Assembly: GCA_017436185.1 (NCBI GenBank)
Contig: JAFSDP010000007.1
Location: 154,932 to 218,931, forward strand
Source of the DNA: Alistipes sp.
GTDB taxonomy: Bacteria; Bacteroidota; Bacteroidia; Bacteroidales; Rikenellaceae
Length of the DNA: 64,000 nt
Reading direction: 5' to 3'
Shown here: in pieces, positions 12,957-21,494 of the stretch
Layout: each line of letters opens with the position of its first letter
Numbering within the stretch: position 1 is the stretch's first letter
Translations under genes and position numbers: made by a program
Notes under the pieces: generated by a model
What the model saw: the letters and a program-made list of their open reading frames with translations, nothing else
Database searches by the model: none
Told to the model about the DNA's origin: nothing

Positions 12957-12969
12957 GGTTTAGGTTGCA

Positions 12970-15627
12970 TTAATAGAAGAGCCAATCGGGGGTCTCATCC
13001 GAGCCGGCCAGACCCACGTTGCGGGCCTTCACATCGCTTGAGGTGAAGCCCAGCACCAACAGGTAGCCTCGGGGCAGAGTCACCTCGTGCGTACCCGCCT
13101 CGAAGTGGTAGGGGTGAACATTCGTTACGGCCCAACCCTTCACGTTTACGGCATTGGTCAGCAGCGGCTCGGCCTGCTTGTAGTCGTTGGCCGTCGCATC
13201 AATCTCGAGCTTGGGAGCCTGGGCAAAACGCTTGTTGTCGCCCTTGAAGTAGCCTACGAGCAGTTTTACAGGCTCGTTGCAGCTGAATTTGAAGGTCGTA
13301 GCCTCCGTACGCTTGGCCTCACCGTCAAAGACGAAGCCCTTCAGCCCCACCAACTCGGGGGCGATGGCCTCGATCGTCAGTTCGGGGCGATTCGAGAAGG
13401 GCGATACCCCCTCACGCATCTCAACACGGCGCCACAGCCCCTCCAACTGCACCTCGGCATTCGTGGCAGGCTCCACAACGGTCGTCTCTACGCCGCCATC
13501 GCTCTTCAGCAGTTCGATGTTGGCCTTCAGTGCCTCCAACTCCTTCTCGTAGTGGGGCAACATCTCGATCCAGGTCTTGTGCTTACCCCCCTCGCCGCTG
13601 ATCGGAATACGACGCTGAGCGGTCTGCATACTGTTGGCGTAGAGGTAGGTATCTTCGGTAAGCGATACCAGCTCACGGTAGTACTCCAGGCTCTTCTCCA
13701 ACAGAGGCACGGCGGCATCGAGGTAGGCCACATCCTTGGTCCACTGGTAGCGCAGCACCTCGGCAGCCGACTTCACCTTCCAATAGAAGGCGTAGGCGAA
13801 GGCACGGTAGCAACGCATATCGTTGGCCACACGCTCAAACTCGGCCTTATTACTCTTGGCCTCGACACGCTCGATGGCCGCTACGGCCTTATCGCCGTGG
13901 GCGATGCACTGCTCGACAATATCCAACGGGAACTCGCCACCGGGGATGTGGTCGATGCCCTTCTGCTCCTTCTCGATATACTCGATGAGCTTCTCGCCCT
14001 CGGGGCCGCAGCTCTCGTAGAAGCCCGGGTAGATGGTGTATTTGTAGGGATTCACGAGCTGACTCATAAACATACCCAGCAAGAGGGTCTGGCGGTTACC
14101 CTCCGTGATGCCGAAGCGGCGCAACAGCTTGGGGGCAATCTCACCCGCCTCCTCGTAGGCCTCACGCACCGAAGCACCCGCCTCGTCGCTCATCCCGAAG
14201 AACTCGCCATACGAATGGTTCCAATAGGCAACCTCTTCGGTGCGGTCACGACGGCAGTTCCAGGCATAACGACCCCAGGCACGATACCACGCCCAGTCAC
14301 GGTCCAACTGCTCGAGACGGCTGCCATCGGCCACCTTATCGGCCGTGTAGGGCCAATCCCAATACGAGGCCTGCGGATAGAGGTGCAGGGCATTGGCACC
14401 GTGTACGTCGTGCATCGCCTGCACAGTCTTCTGCGTGAAGTCGGGCGACGACCAACGGAACGGCTCGAGGTTGGCCAACACGTGCACATTGCTGATGTGG
14501 GTCGAGCCAAGCGAGCTCAAATCCTTGTGAATCTCCGACCAGGGGCCGCGCGGGGTGTAGGTCGTGAGCGACTCGCCATTGTACTTGTGCATCGTGTAGA
14601 GGTTTTTGTAGATGGGCAGAGCCGCATCCATCACCATACGGCAGTTCGTGTCGTGGGCACGCAGCAGTACGGGGGGTTCGTCCGTGCGACCGAGGGCCGA
14701 AAGGCCATCCTTCACACCGGGCAGCACCACCTTCGTAAACCACTCTACATCATCCTCGTAGGTAGCCATCGCCTCACCCAGGCAGCACAGCAGACCCACG
14801 TTGGGATACTTCTCCACGAAGGCGGCAATGCTCTTGCGAGTGTAGTCGGCCACGAGCGGCGTGATGGGGCGGTTACGATCCTGCGTCTTCATCCCGTAGT
14901 GCTCGGCAAAGGGTTTCGAGAGGAGGATGTTGTAGAACATCTGGATGACGAAGATACCACGCTTCGAAGCCTCAGTCGTGATGAACGAGAACATCTCCTC
15001 GTTCAGACGGAAGGTCTCGTCATCGACCTCAACGGCGAAGGGGTAATCCTCCAACTTCACAAGCGAAGCAAAGGGGTGACCATTCCACAGATAGACCGAG
15101 TTCATACGGTTCTCGACCAACATATCGAGGTACTTGATCCACAGCGACTTGTCGTAGAACCAAGGGAAACTTTCGGGGGTGTAGGGGTACTCATAGACCG
15201 TGCGACCGGGCAGGTAGTAGGTCTTCTGCACACCGATGCAGGTGCCACGCAACACCATCTCGGGGGCATCCTCCAACTCGGCGGGGGCCTCCAACTTGCC
15301 GCTGAGGGCCATACGGTCGATCAGTTCACGGCAGCCATACAGCAGACCGTTCTCGTCGTTACCCATCACCGCAATCTGCTGCTCGGTCTTTTCGATGCGG
15401 AAACCCTCTTTTTTAAGGTTCTCGCCCGTGCGCAGCGAGAGGCTGATCGTATGGTCGGCCTCGCCGTCGGTTACCACCTCGTAGCCGTTGGCCTCGAGGG
15501 CGGCGGTGAGTTGTTCGGCCGAGAAGGCGGTTTGCGGCGTTAGCTCTTCGGGCAGCGTCAGGCGAACCGTTTCGGCGGCACAGCTGCACAGCAACAGAGC
15601 CGCAGCCATCATTAAAAATCTCTTCAT
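12970..15627 (-). CDS. GH138 alpha-D-galacturonidase-like lipoprotein (BT0997-like)
   Basis: An 885-aa lipoprotein (lipobox LCSC, Cys16) with an N-terminal GH67N/GH20-like alpha-beta domain (residues 20-120), a TIM barrel (about 125-480), a helical region and a C-terminal beta-sandwich. Glu285 (LLCCLGEAM), Arg323 (LLRAHD), Glu352 (KYNGES) and Arg512 (EGNRQ) have mutual spacings of 38, 29 and 160 residues. These equal the spacings I recall for Glu294, Arg332, Glu361 and Arg521 of BT0997, the acid/base, nucleophile and two specificity arginines of GH138. BT0997 removes D-galacturonic acid linked alpha-1,2 to L-rhamnose in RG-II chain A. The neighbouring GH137-GH2 gene supports the same pathway. 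Assignment rests on recalled residue numbers, not a search. Confidence 0.87.
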   Translation of the reverse strand: MKRFLMMAAALLLCSCAAETVRLTLPEELTPQTAFSAEQLTAALEANGYEVVTDGEADHTISLSLRTGENLKKEGFRIEKTEQQIAVMGNDENGLLYGCRELIDRMALSGKLEAPAELEDAPEMVLRGTCIGVQKTYYLPGRTVYEYPYTPESFPWFYDKSLWIKYLDMLVENRMNSVYLWNGHPFASLVKLEDYPFAVEVDDETFRLNEEMFSFITTEASKRGIFVIQMFYNILLSKPFAEHYGMKTQDRNRPITPLVADYTRKSIAAFVEKYPNVGLLCCLGEAMATYEDDVEWFTKVVLPGVKDGLSALGRTDEPPVLLRAHDTNCRMVMDAALPIYKNLYTMHKYNGESLTTYTPRGPWSEIHKDLSSLGSTHISNVHVLANLEPFRWSSPDFTQKTVQAMHDVHGANALHLYPQASYWDWPYTADKVADGSRLEQLDRDWAWYRAWGRYAWNCRRDRTEEVAYWNHSYGEFFGMSDEAGASVREAYEEAGEIAPKLLRRFGITEGNRQTLLLGMFMSQLVNPYKYTIYPGFYESCGPEGEKLIEYIEKEQKGIDHIPGGEFPLDIVEQCIAHGDKAVAAIERVEAKSNKAEFERVANDMRCYRAFAYAFYWKVKSAAEVLRYQWTKDVAYLDAAVPLLEKSLEYYRELVSLTEDTYLYANSMQTAQRRIPISGEGGKHKTWIEMLPHYEKELEALKANIELLKSDGGVETTVVEPATNAEVQLEGLWRRVEMREGVSPFSNRPELTIEAIAPELVGLKGFVFDGEAKRTEATTFKFSCNEPVKLLVGYFKGDNKRFAQAPKLEIDATANDYKQAEPLLTNAVNVKGWAVTNVHPYHFEAGTHEVTLPRGYLLVLGFTSSDVKARNVGLAGSDETPDWLFY

Positions 15628-15662
15628 AGTGTGTTTAGGTTTGAAAGGTTGTAATTGGTGGT

Positions 15663-17750
15663 TTATAAATTCACAGTCACCTCACGGCCGGCCTCGATGC
15701 GCATCGGAGCCTCCACATTGGGCAGGTACAACAGACCCTCGCCCTCGGTGGCACGTACCGTAAGTTGCTCTTTGTCCATCTTGAGGTAAATCTCACCGTT
15801 GGGGGTAGGCACGACGCCTTCCATCCACTCCAGACCGCCCAACGTGGGACGCATCTCCCAGGTGGCATAGCCCGGCGAGGTGGGTTTCACACCCAGGTAG
15901 TAACGGCCCAGCAGGTAGATGGGCGAGGCTCCCCAGGCGTGGCAGAGGCTCTTGCCGTAGGGACGACCATACATCTGCAGGTGCTCGGTGCCCTGCTCCT
16001 CGGGGTTGTACTTCTCCCAGAAGGTGGTGGCACCCTCACGCAGCATACCGCCCCAATACTCCTTCATCTGGCGCATCACCTCCTCCTGCTCGCCCATCAC
16101 ACAGAGGGCCTCCAACTCGTAGAAACGCATATAGGGGGTGGTAATCTTCAGAATTTGGTCGTTGAGCAGTACCGATTGTTTGATGGCAGCCTGCTGTTCG
16201 GGGCTCAGATAGCCATAGAACGAGGCGAACATATTGGCGTAACGGGTCACCGCCTCGCTCTGTCGGCCCTCGACGCAGTTGTGGACCAGGGCCTGCTTCT
16301 GCTCGTTCCAGAAGGTGGGCAGCAGCAGCTCACGCAACGAGGCAGCCAGCTGCTCGTAACGCTCGACATCCTCCTCCACCTCCGAAAGGCGGGCACACAG
16401 AGCCATCGTTTCGAGGCTCTTGCACAGCAACACCTGCTCGATGGCGAGTTCGCCCTTCTTGTCGAGGTAGCCATCGGCCCAATCGACAAAGACCCAATCG
16501 CCGGTCATACCCTCGACCATACCTCGGTGGTTGGTGCGACCCAGCACATACTCCATCATCGTCTGCATACGGGGATAAATCTGACGCACGAAGGCCCGAT
16601 CACCCGTGTACATATAGTAGTCGTAGATGCCGATAAACCAATAGAACGTATAGTCCATAATCGTATTCGTGTGGCTCGTCACGGGGTCCTTGCCACGCAG
16701 CAACCACGTCGTACGCTTCACACACTCCGAATCGAAAAAGAGGTAGTAGTTCATTAGGTAGCTCTGCACGGCATCGCCGCTCCACACCCAACGGTCACGC
16801 TTGATGCCGTCGATGAAGAACTCACGCGTGGTGAGGTGCATCGTGTAAGCACCAATGTGCCAGATGCGGTTCAACTCCTCGTCGTTGCAGCGGAACAGCC
16901 CTCGGTACTCCACAGGGGCATACTCATACTCCATCGCAACACCACCCAACTCGACATCGCCTTCCGTCTCGACATAGATGTAGCGGAAGGCCTTCGAGTT
17001 ATCCAACACATAACGATCGGTAAGGGGCACGGAACGATTCGTAGCCTCGTCGGTGATCTCATTGCCCGTAACCGAAATGCGGTCGAGGGTCTCGCAAAAC
17101 TCCTTATCTTGCGCCTCCTCGGGGCTTTCGCCGTAGTAGAGAGCCACCACGCCCTCGCCGACCACACGCTCCAAGACGGCATAGCCGAAGGTCTCGCGAC
17201 CGAAGTCGTAGAGGCGACCCGTCGCCGTCTCGGTCACCGCTTCCGCCTGCAACTCGGTGCGGCGCAGTTGGTACTGCGAAGGCAGCTCCTCACGGCCGAA
17301 GTTCCAGCAGCCGGCCGAGGCGTAAATCGTGGCCGACGTATCGCTCGCCTTGCCGCTTTCGTCGATCCACTCCTTATCCTCGTAGGTCACCTGCCACGAG
17401 CTGTCGCTGTGGATGGTCTTACCCTCGACAAAGAGGGCGGGCGGGGTGGCCTGATTCCAAATTTTGATGTTCAGGTGGTGGCGACCTGCGGGGATGGTAT
17501 AGCGACGGGGCATACCGAAGCGCAGTTTGCCGTCCAACTTAAGGTTGAAGACCCCCTCGGCGGCAATCTCAATCTCCTCGGCCTCGGCCAACTCAACCAC
17601 CTTCGAGAACTCAACCGTCACATAGTGGCTGTCCGCCTTCCAAAAGGGAGGGAAGAAGGCACCACGCTCCGTGCGGCGGTTGTTCATCTTGTTTCCGAGC
17701 CAAATCTCGTAGTCGCCCGGATACCAAATCCAGGTTGCTTTAGAAGTCAT
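15663..17750 (-). CDS. GH78 alpha-L-rhamnosidase without signal peptide
   Basis: A 695-aa enzyme starting MTSKATWIWYPGDYEIW; an ATG two codons upstream (17756) is equally possible, and both overlap the end of the MFS gene. The N-terminal beta-sandwich domains (residues about 1-270) precede the (alpha/alpha)6 barrel, with EFFIDGIKRDRWVWSGD carrying the RDR-W acidic cluster typical of GH78. YGRPYGKSLCHAWGASPIYLL near the end is the barrel's closing helix, followed by the C-terminal beta-domain. It lacks any hydrophobic leader, unlike its glycosidase neighbours, so it may act in the cytoplasm on an oligosaccharide imported by the coupled MFS permease. Rhamnose linkages occur in the RG-II backbone chains and in chain C. 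Confidence 0.9.
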   Translation of the reverse strand: MTSKATWIWYPGDYEIWLGNKMNNRRTERGAFFPPFWKADSHYVTVEFSKVVELAEAEEIEIAAEGVFNLKLDGKLRFGMPRRYTIPAGRHHLNIKIWNQATPPALFVEGKTIHSDSSWQVTYEDKEWIDESGKASDTSATIYASAGCWNFGREELPSQYQLRRTELQAEAVTETATGRLYDFGRETFGYAVLERVVGEGVVALYYGESPEEAQDKEFCETLDRISVTGNEITDEATNRSVPLTDRYVLDNSKAFRYIYVETEGDVELGGVAMEYEYAPVEYRGLFRCNDEELNRIWHIGAYTMHLTTREFFIDGIKRDRWVWSGDAVQSYLMNYYLFFDSECVKRTTWLLRGKDPVTSHTNTIMDYTFYWFIGIYDYYMYTGDRAFVRQIYPRMQTMMEYVLGRTNHRGMVEGMTGDWVFVDWADGYLDKKGELAIEQVLLCKSLETMALCARLSEVEEDVERYEQLAASLRELLLPTFWNEQKQALVHNCVEGRQSEAVTRYANMFASFYGYLSPEQQAAIKQSVLLNDQILKITTPYMRFYELEALCVMGEQEEVMRQMKEYWGGMLREGATTFWEKYNPEEQGTEHLQMYGRPYGKSLCHAWGASPIYLLGRYYLGVKPTSPGYATWEMRPTLGGLEWMEGVVPTPNGEIYLKMDKEQLTVRATEGEGLLYLPNVEAPMRIEAGREVTVNL

Positions 17751-19110
17751 CTCCATAGCGCTCACGGGTAATCTGCTCCAAGGTCTTGCCACGGGTCACG
17801 GGGGCACCGATCGTACCGATGAGGAGCGAAATAACAAAGAAGGCCAACATAATCGAAGCGGCCAGCGTGAAGCCCTGGCCATTCTCGCCGTAGATATAGA
17901 CGAAGGCCAGACCCCATACGGCCGACAGACCACGCACGATGAAGAACATCACGCCCTGGGCGGCAGCACGATACTTGGCGGGGAAGAGTTCCGAGGCCCA
18001 CAGGGCATAGAACGACTGCACCGAGACACCTGCCTGTAACGCCCACAGCAGGGTAAAGAACAACAGACCGCTCAGGCTGTTGATGCCCAGGAACAGGACA
18101 ATCACCCAAGCCAGCACACCAAAGCTCACGCCTACGGCATACAGCCAACGCTGATTTACCTTATCGACGATGAGCGAGAAGACGAACGTCGTGGCGATAA
18201 TCACGAGCCACTGACCCGCAGCCAGCAGGTTGGCATACTCGTTCGACAGGCCGCCGGCCGTCTCGTAGATGTGGGGCTGGAAGAAGCCCATCACCGAGCA
18301 TACGAGGTTCCACGTGAGGTACATACCGCACAGGAAGAGCATCGTGAAGATGTTGGTCTTGTTGGTAAAGAGCTTGCCAAACGAGGCAAATACACTGCCT
18401 GCCGTAGCCTGCTTGGGCTGCTTCTCGGCCTCAGCCTTGGCGGCCTTCCACTCGGCCGACTCGTCGAGACGACGTTGCAGGTTCCAGGCGATGAAGGCGA
18501 CTACAAAGAGCGAGAAGAAGACGATGCGGCTCGAGAAGACATTCAGGGCTGCACCCTCCACACCAAACCAACCGCCGACTGCCTCCGAGAGGCCAAACAG
18601 CAGACCACCGCTGGCCGCCTCACCCGTCGGGGGAGCCAACAGTGTACCGAGCAGCAGGATGATGAGCGGGCCGATGCCCCACGCCATCTGCGAGATACCG
18701 ATGTTACGGCCACGGTTGCCCACCTCCGAGTTCTCGGAGATATAGGTCCACGATGCGGGAACGCCCACGCCGACCGAGATACCCGTTACGAGGAAGCCCA
18801 ACAGAAGCATCGGGAAGTTCACCGAGACCATAATCAGGGCTACGCCCAACATATAAACGAGCATATTGTAGGTGTAGATGGCCTTGCGACCATACTTGTC
18901 GGCCAAGAAACCGCCGATGATGGCACCGATGGCGGCACCGAGGCAGTTGGCCGAGATGGCGTTGAGCCAACCCAGGTGACCCTCCGAGAGGCCCAGGTAG
19001 GACTGCCACAGCGTCAGACCGCTTGCGCCGGCCACAATAGCACCGGCATCGAGATAGTTGGTAAGAGATACCGCCAGGGTACTCTTCAACGAGCTTTTCG
19101 TTGCACTCAT
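17740..19110 (-). CDS. MFS sugar-porter-type transporter
   Basis: A 456-aa inner-membrane permease with 12 predicted helices. The MFS signature between helices 2 and 3 is visible as GGFLADKYGRKAIY, followed by SVGVGVPASWTYISE in helix 5, and a central cytoplasmic loop rich in Ala, Lys and Glu near residues 215-240. Its stop codon lies inside the start region of the downstream GH78 gene, with an overlap of about 11 nt, which points to translational coupling. It probably moves a sugar or short oligosaccharide released from RG-II into the cytoplasm; the substrate itself is not readable from sequence. Confidence 0.88.
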   Translation of the reverse strand: MSATKSSLKSTLAVSLTNYLDAGAIVAGASGLTLWQSYLGLSEGHLGWLNAISANCLGAAIGAIIGGFLADKYGRKAIYTYNMLVYMLGVALIMVSVNFPMLLLGFLVTGISVGVGVPASWTYISENSEVGNRGRNIGISQMAWGIGPLIILLLGTLLAPPTGEAASGGLLFGLSEAVGGWFGVEGAALNVFSSRIVFFSLFVVAFIAWNLQRRLDESAEWKAAKAEAEKQPKQATAGSVFASFGKLFTNKTNIFTMLFLCGMYLTWNLVCSVMGFFQPHIYETAGGLSNEYANLLAAGQWLVIIATTFVFSLIVDKVNQRWLYAVGVSFGVLAWVIVLFLGINSLSGLLFFTLLWALQAGVSVQSFYALWASELFPAKYRAAAQGVMFFIVRGLSAVWGLAFVYIYGENGQGFTLAASIMLAFFVISLLIGTIGAPVTRGKTLEQITRERYGDDF

Positions 19111-19146
19111 ATTTTTCGTCTTGTTTAGGTTTTTCGTTCTGTTCGA

Positions 19147-21246
19147 TTAGCGGGCCAGCGGCATCCAAACCGTCATCTCGGCCTTGCCGCGGTTGCCCCA
19201 CGCAAAGTAGGGAATGAGACGAATCTTCACCTCACCGTCGGCCTTGCCCACCTCGCGGTAGAGGGTGTTCTCCCACGACTTCTCCTCCATCAGGCGGGCC
19301 GTACCCTCCAGGGCCACCATCTTCGAGCCTTCGATTTCGTAGGGGACGGGAGTAAGGTTGATGTTGCTCGGAATGAGCACGTTGTCGATCTTCTTACCAC
19401 CCTCGATGTCGCAGCTCTCGAGGCAATATACCAGCGGACCACGCTTAACGACGGTCTCGTTGCGGCTCTCCTCGACCAGCGGATTCGACTCCAACAGTTT
19501 TACACGCATCTCGAGGGCCAGCTCCACCTTATCGCCTCGCTTCCAGGTGCGCTCCACGCAGGCATAGGTGTTGGCCTTCGTGGCCACGTTTACCGCCTTG
19601 CCATTGACCTTGATGGTAGCATTGTCGCACCACTCGGGAATACGCAGATAGAGCTTCATCGGGCTCTTCTTGGCAATCTCGGCCACCTCCAAAAGGATGT
19701 TGCCGTCGTAGGGATACCCCGTCTTCTGCTTCACCACGAAGGGTTTACCGGCGTAGGTCGTCGTCAGCTCGCTCTCGCCATAGAGGTTGCACCACAGGGC
19801 GTCGTCCGACATCGTGTAGGCGTAGTTCTGTGCCTCGCAGATGGTACGCAGCGTATTGGGCGGGCAGCAGTTGCAGAGGGTGATGTACTCCTCACGCACC
19901 TTCGACCAACGCAACGTGTAGGGCAGATCCTCGCTCAGACGCAGCGGGTTGGTGTAGAAGTAGTGCTTACCGTCGAGGCTCACGCCGCTCAAGACGCTGT
20001 TGTAGAGGGCCGTTTCGACAATCTCGGCATACTTGGCCTCGCCCGTCGATTGCAACATACGCCAGTTGAAGAGCATATTGCCGATATTGGCGCAGGTCTC
20101 GTTGTGGGCAGTCGATTGGGGCAGCTGGTAGGGGCGGCCGTAGCTCTGGTGCACCTTCTGAATCAGGTCCGGCTCATAGACCGTGCCGTCGGGCGAGGTG
20201 CCGTCGTAGAGGGCACCGCAGGCACCCGTCACATACATCTTGCGGGTTACGATATCCTTCCAGATGCTCGTCAGGTTCTTCATCAACTGCTCCTCACCCG
20301 TCTCGGCATAGACGTCGGCCACACCCGCATAGAGGTAGTTGGCACGCACCGAGTGGCCCATCGCATTGTACTGCTCACGGAAGGGGATGCGGTCCTGGTT
20401 GTCGTCCGTGCCGTTCTCGACCATACCGCGAATGTCGATCAGGTTCTTGGCCAGTGCCAGGTAGCGGGGGTTGCCCGTAGCACGGTACATTTCGGTCACG
20501 CCCATATAGTGCGAGGGGCAGATGGCGTTGCGAGCCAACTCGGCCGAGGCCGTCTCGTAGAAGTGGCAGAGGAAGTCGGTTGCCTTGATGGCGGCATCGA
20601 ACAGGGTGCGCTTGCCCGTAGCACGGTAGTGCGTGATACCGGCCATCATCAGGTGGCCCAGGTTGTAGGTCTCGAAGTTCAGACGGTTGGCAAAGGCACC
20701 CTTCTCGTCGGCACCACCCACCTTTGTACCGATGGCCTGCTGGGGCTTGTGGCTGTGGGTATCGATGCCCTTGTTGCGCTCGTCGATGATGACGGGGGTG
20801 TGGATGTAGCCATCCTCACGCTGCGCCTTAACGACCTGCTCGATGAAGGTGTCCATGATTTTGTCCAACTCGGGGTCTTTGGTGATGGCATAGACAGCGG
20901 CTACGCCCTCCATCCACTTGTACATATCGCCATCGTGGAACGGAGGTCCCGAGTGGTGACCGTCGCAGGTGCCTGCGGCAATCTCGAAGTTACGAAATCC
21001 GTGTGAAATCTCGGGAGCCTTCCAAATCTCCCACATATGCTGCACCGAGGTTTTGCTGTACACCTCGAAGCGCTCGCCCCAGAAGCCGCCCGTCCAGCGC
21101 ACGGCGCCCAACGGCGTGTTCGACATCTTGGCAAAACGGCTCTGACGCATATCGGTCAGACCTGCCGTTGCGGCATCCTGCGCCGCAGCCGAGACCACCC
21201 ACAGCGTAGCTGCGGCAGTCAGAAGCATAAAAATTCGTTTGGTCAT
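19147..21246 (-). CDS. GH127-family hydrolase (beta-L-arabinofuranosidase / aceric acid hydrolase type)
   Basis: A 699-aa protein with a signal peptide (MTKRIFMLLTAAATLWVVSAAAQ) and an (alpha/alpha)6 barrel of the former DUF1680 family. The zinc and catalytic residues of GH127 are visible: Glu383 and Cys385 in HNETCANIGN and Cys460-Cys461 in CNCCPPN. They match the Glu-x-Cys and Cys-Cys pattern described for Bifidobacterium HypBA1. C-terminal beta-sandwich domains follow from about residue 520 (LRIPEWCDNATIKVNGK). In B. thetaiotaomicron the RG-II GH127 enzyme BT1003 acts on aceric acid, a branched sugar found only in RG-II, so that is the favoured function here. A plain arabinofuranosidase is the alternative. 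First gene of the leftward operon. Confidence 0.88.
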   Translation of the reverse strand: MTKRIFMLLTAAATLWVVSAAAQDAATAGLTDMRQSRFAKMSNTPLGAVRWTGGFWGERFEVYSKTSVQHMWEIWKAPEISHGFRNFEIAAGTCDGHHSGPPFHDGDMYKWMEGVAAVYAITKDPELDKIMDTFIEQVVKAQREDGYIHTPVIIDERNKGIDTHSHKPQQAIGTKVGGADEKGAFANRLNFETYNLGHLMMAGITHYRATGKRTLFDAAIKATDFLCHFYETASAELARNAICPSHYMGVTEMYRATGNPRYLALAKNLIDIRGMVENGTDDNQDRIPFREQYNAMGHSVRANYLYAGVADVYAETGEEQLMKNLTSIWKDIVTRKMYVTGACGALYDGTSPDGTVYEPDLIQKVHQSYGRPYQLPQSTAHNETCANIGNMLFNWRMLQSTGEAKYAEIVETALYNSVLSGVSLDGKHYFYTNPLRLSEDLPYTLRWSKVREEYITLCNCCPPNTLRTICEAQNYAYTMSDDALWCNLYGESELTTTYAGKPFVVKQKTGYPYDGNILLEVAEIAKKSPMKLYLRIPEWCDNATIKVNGKAVNVATKANTYACVERTWKRGDKVELALEMRVKLLESNPLVEESRNETVVKRGPLVYCLESCDIEGGKKIDNVLIPSNINLTPVPYEIEGSKMVALEGTARLMEEKSWENTLYREVGKADGEVKIRLIPYFAWGNRGKAEMTVWMPLAR

Positions 21247-21291
21247 AGGTTTTATAGTAATGTTAGTTTTATTCTAATTAACAAAAATACA

Positions 21292-21324
21292 TATTTATTT
21301 CAAGAAAACGACACCCGAAACAAA
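21292..21324 (-). promoter_or_regulatory. Promoter of the leftward RG-II operon
   Basis: On the minus strand TTTG (21321-21324) precedes TATTTTTG (21292-21299) with 21 nt between, fitting the Bacteroidota -33/-7 pattern. The GH127 start codon lies about 46 nt downstream of the -7 box. Confidence 0.75.
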
Positions 21325-21374
21325 AAAAGGAAAAATTTGGCAGATTTTTATACCGATATATGGCAAAGTTTAAC

Positions 21375-21382
21375 TATTTTTG
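21375..21382 (+). promoter_or_regulatory. Putative -7 element for the rightward RG-II operon
   Basis: TATTTTTG fits TAnnTTTG. No TTTG box occurs at the usual spacing, so the promoter may depend on an activator. The leader to the GH143-GH142 start at 21495 would be about 110 nt. Confidence 0.5.
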
Positions 21383-21494
21383 TCTGATTAGTATAATGCG
21401 GTATTATGCCCCGACCACAACGAAACAAAAAAGTGGGGCAACCAACCATTGAAAAAGCAAAAAAATTAAGAAACCTAAAAACCAATATCTAACG

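Noticed and set aside
12908..12985. A 26-residue upstream extension of the GH137-GH2 protein
   Set aside because: It would bury the signal peptide and overlap the end of the GH138 gene; the ATG at 12907 starts a normal signal peptide.
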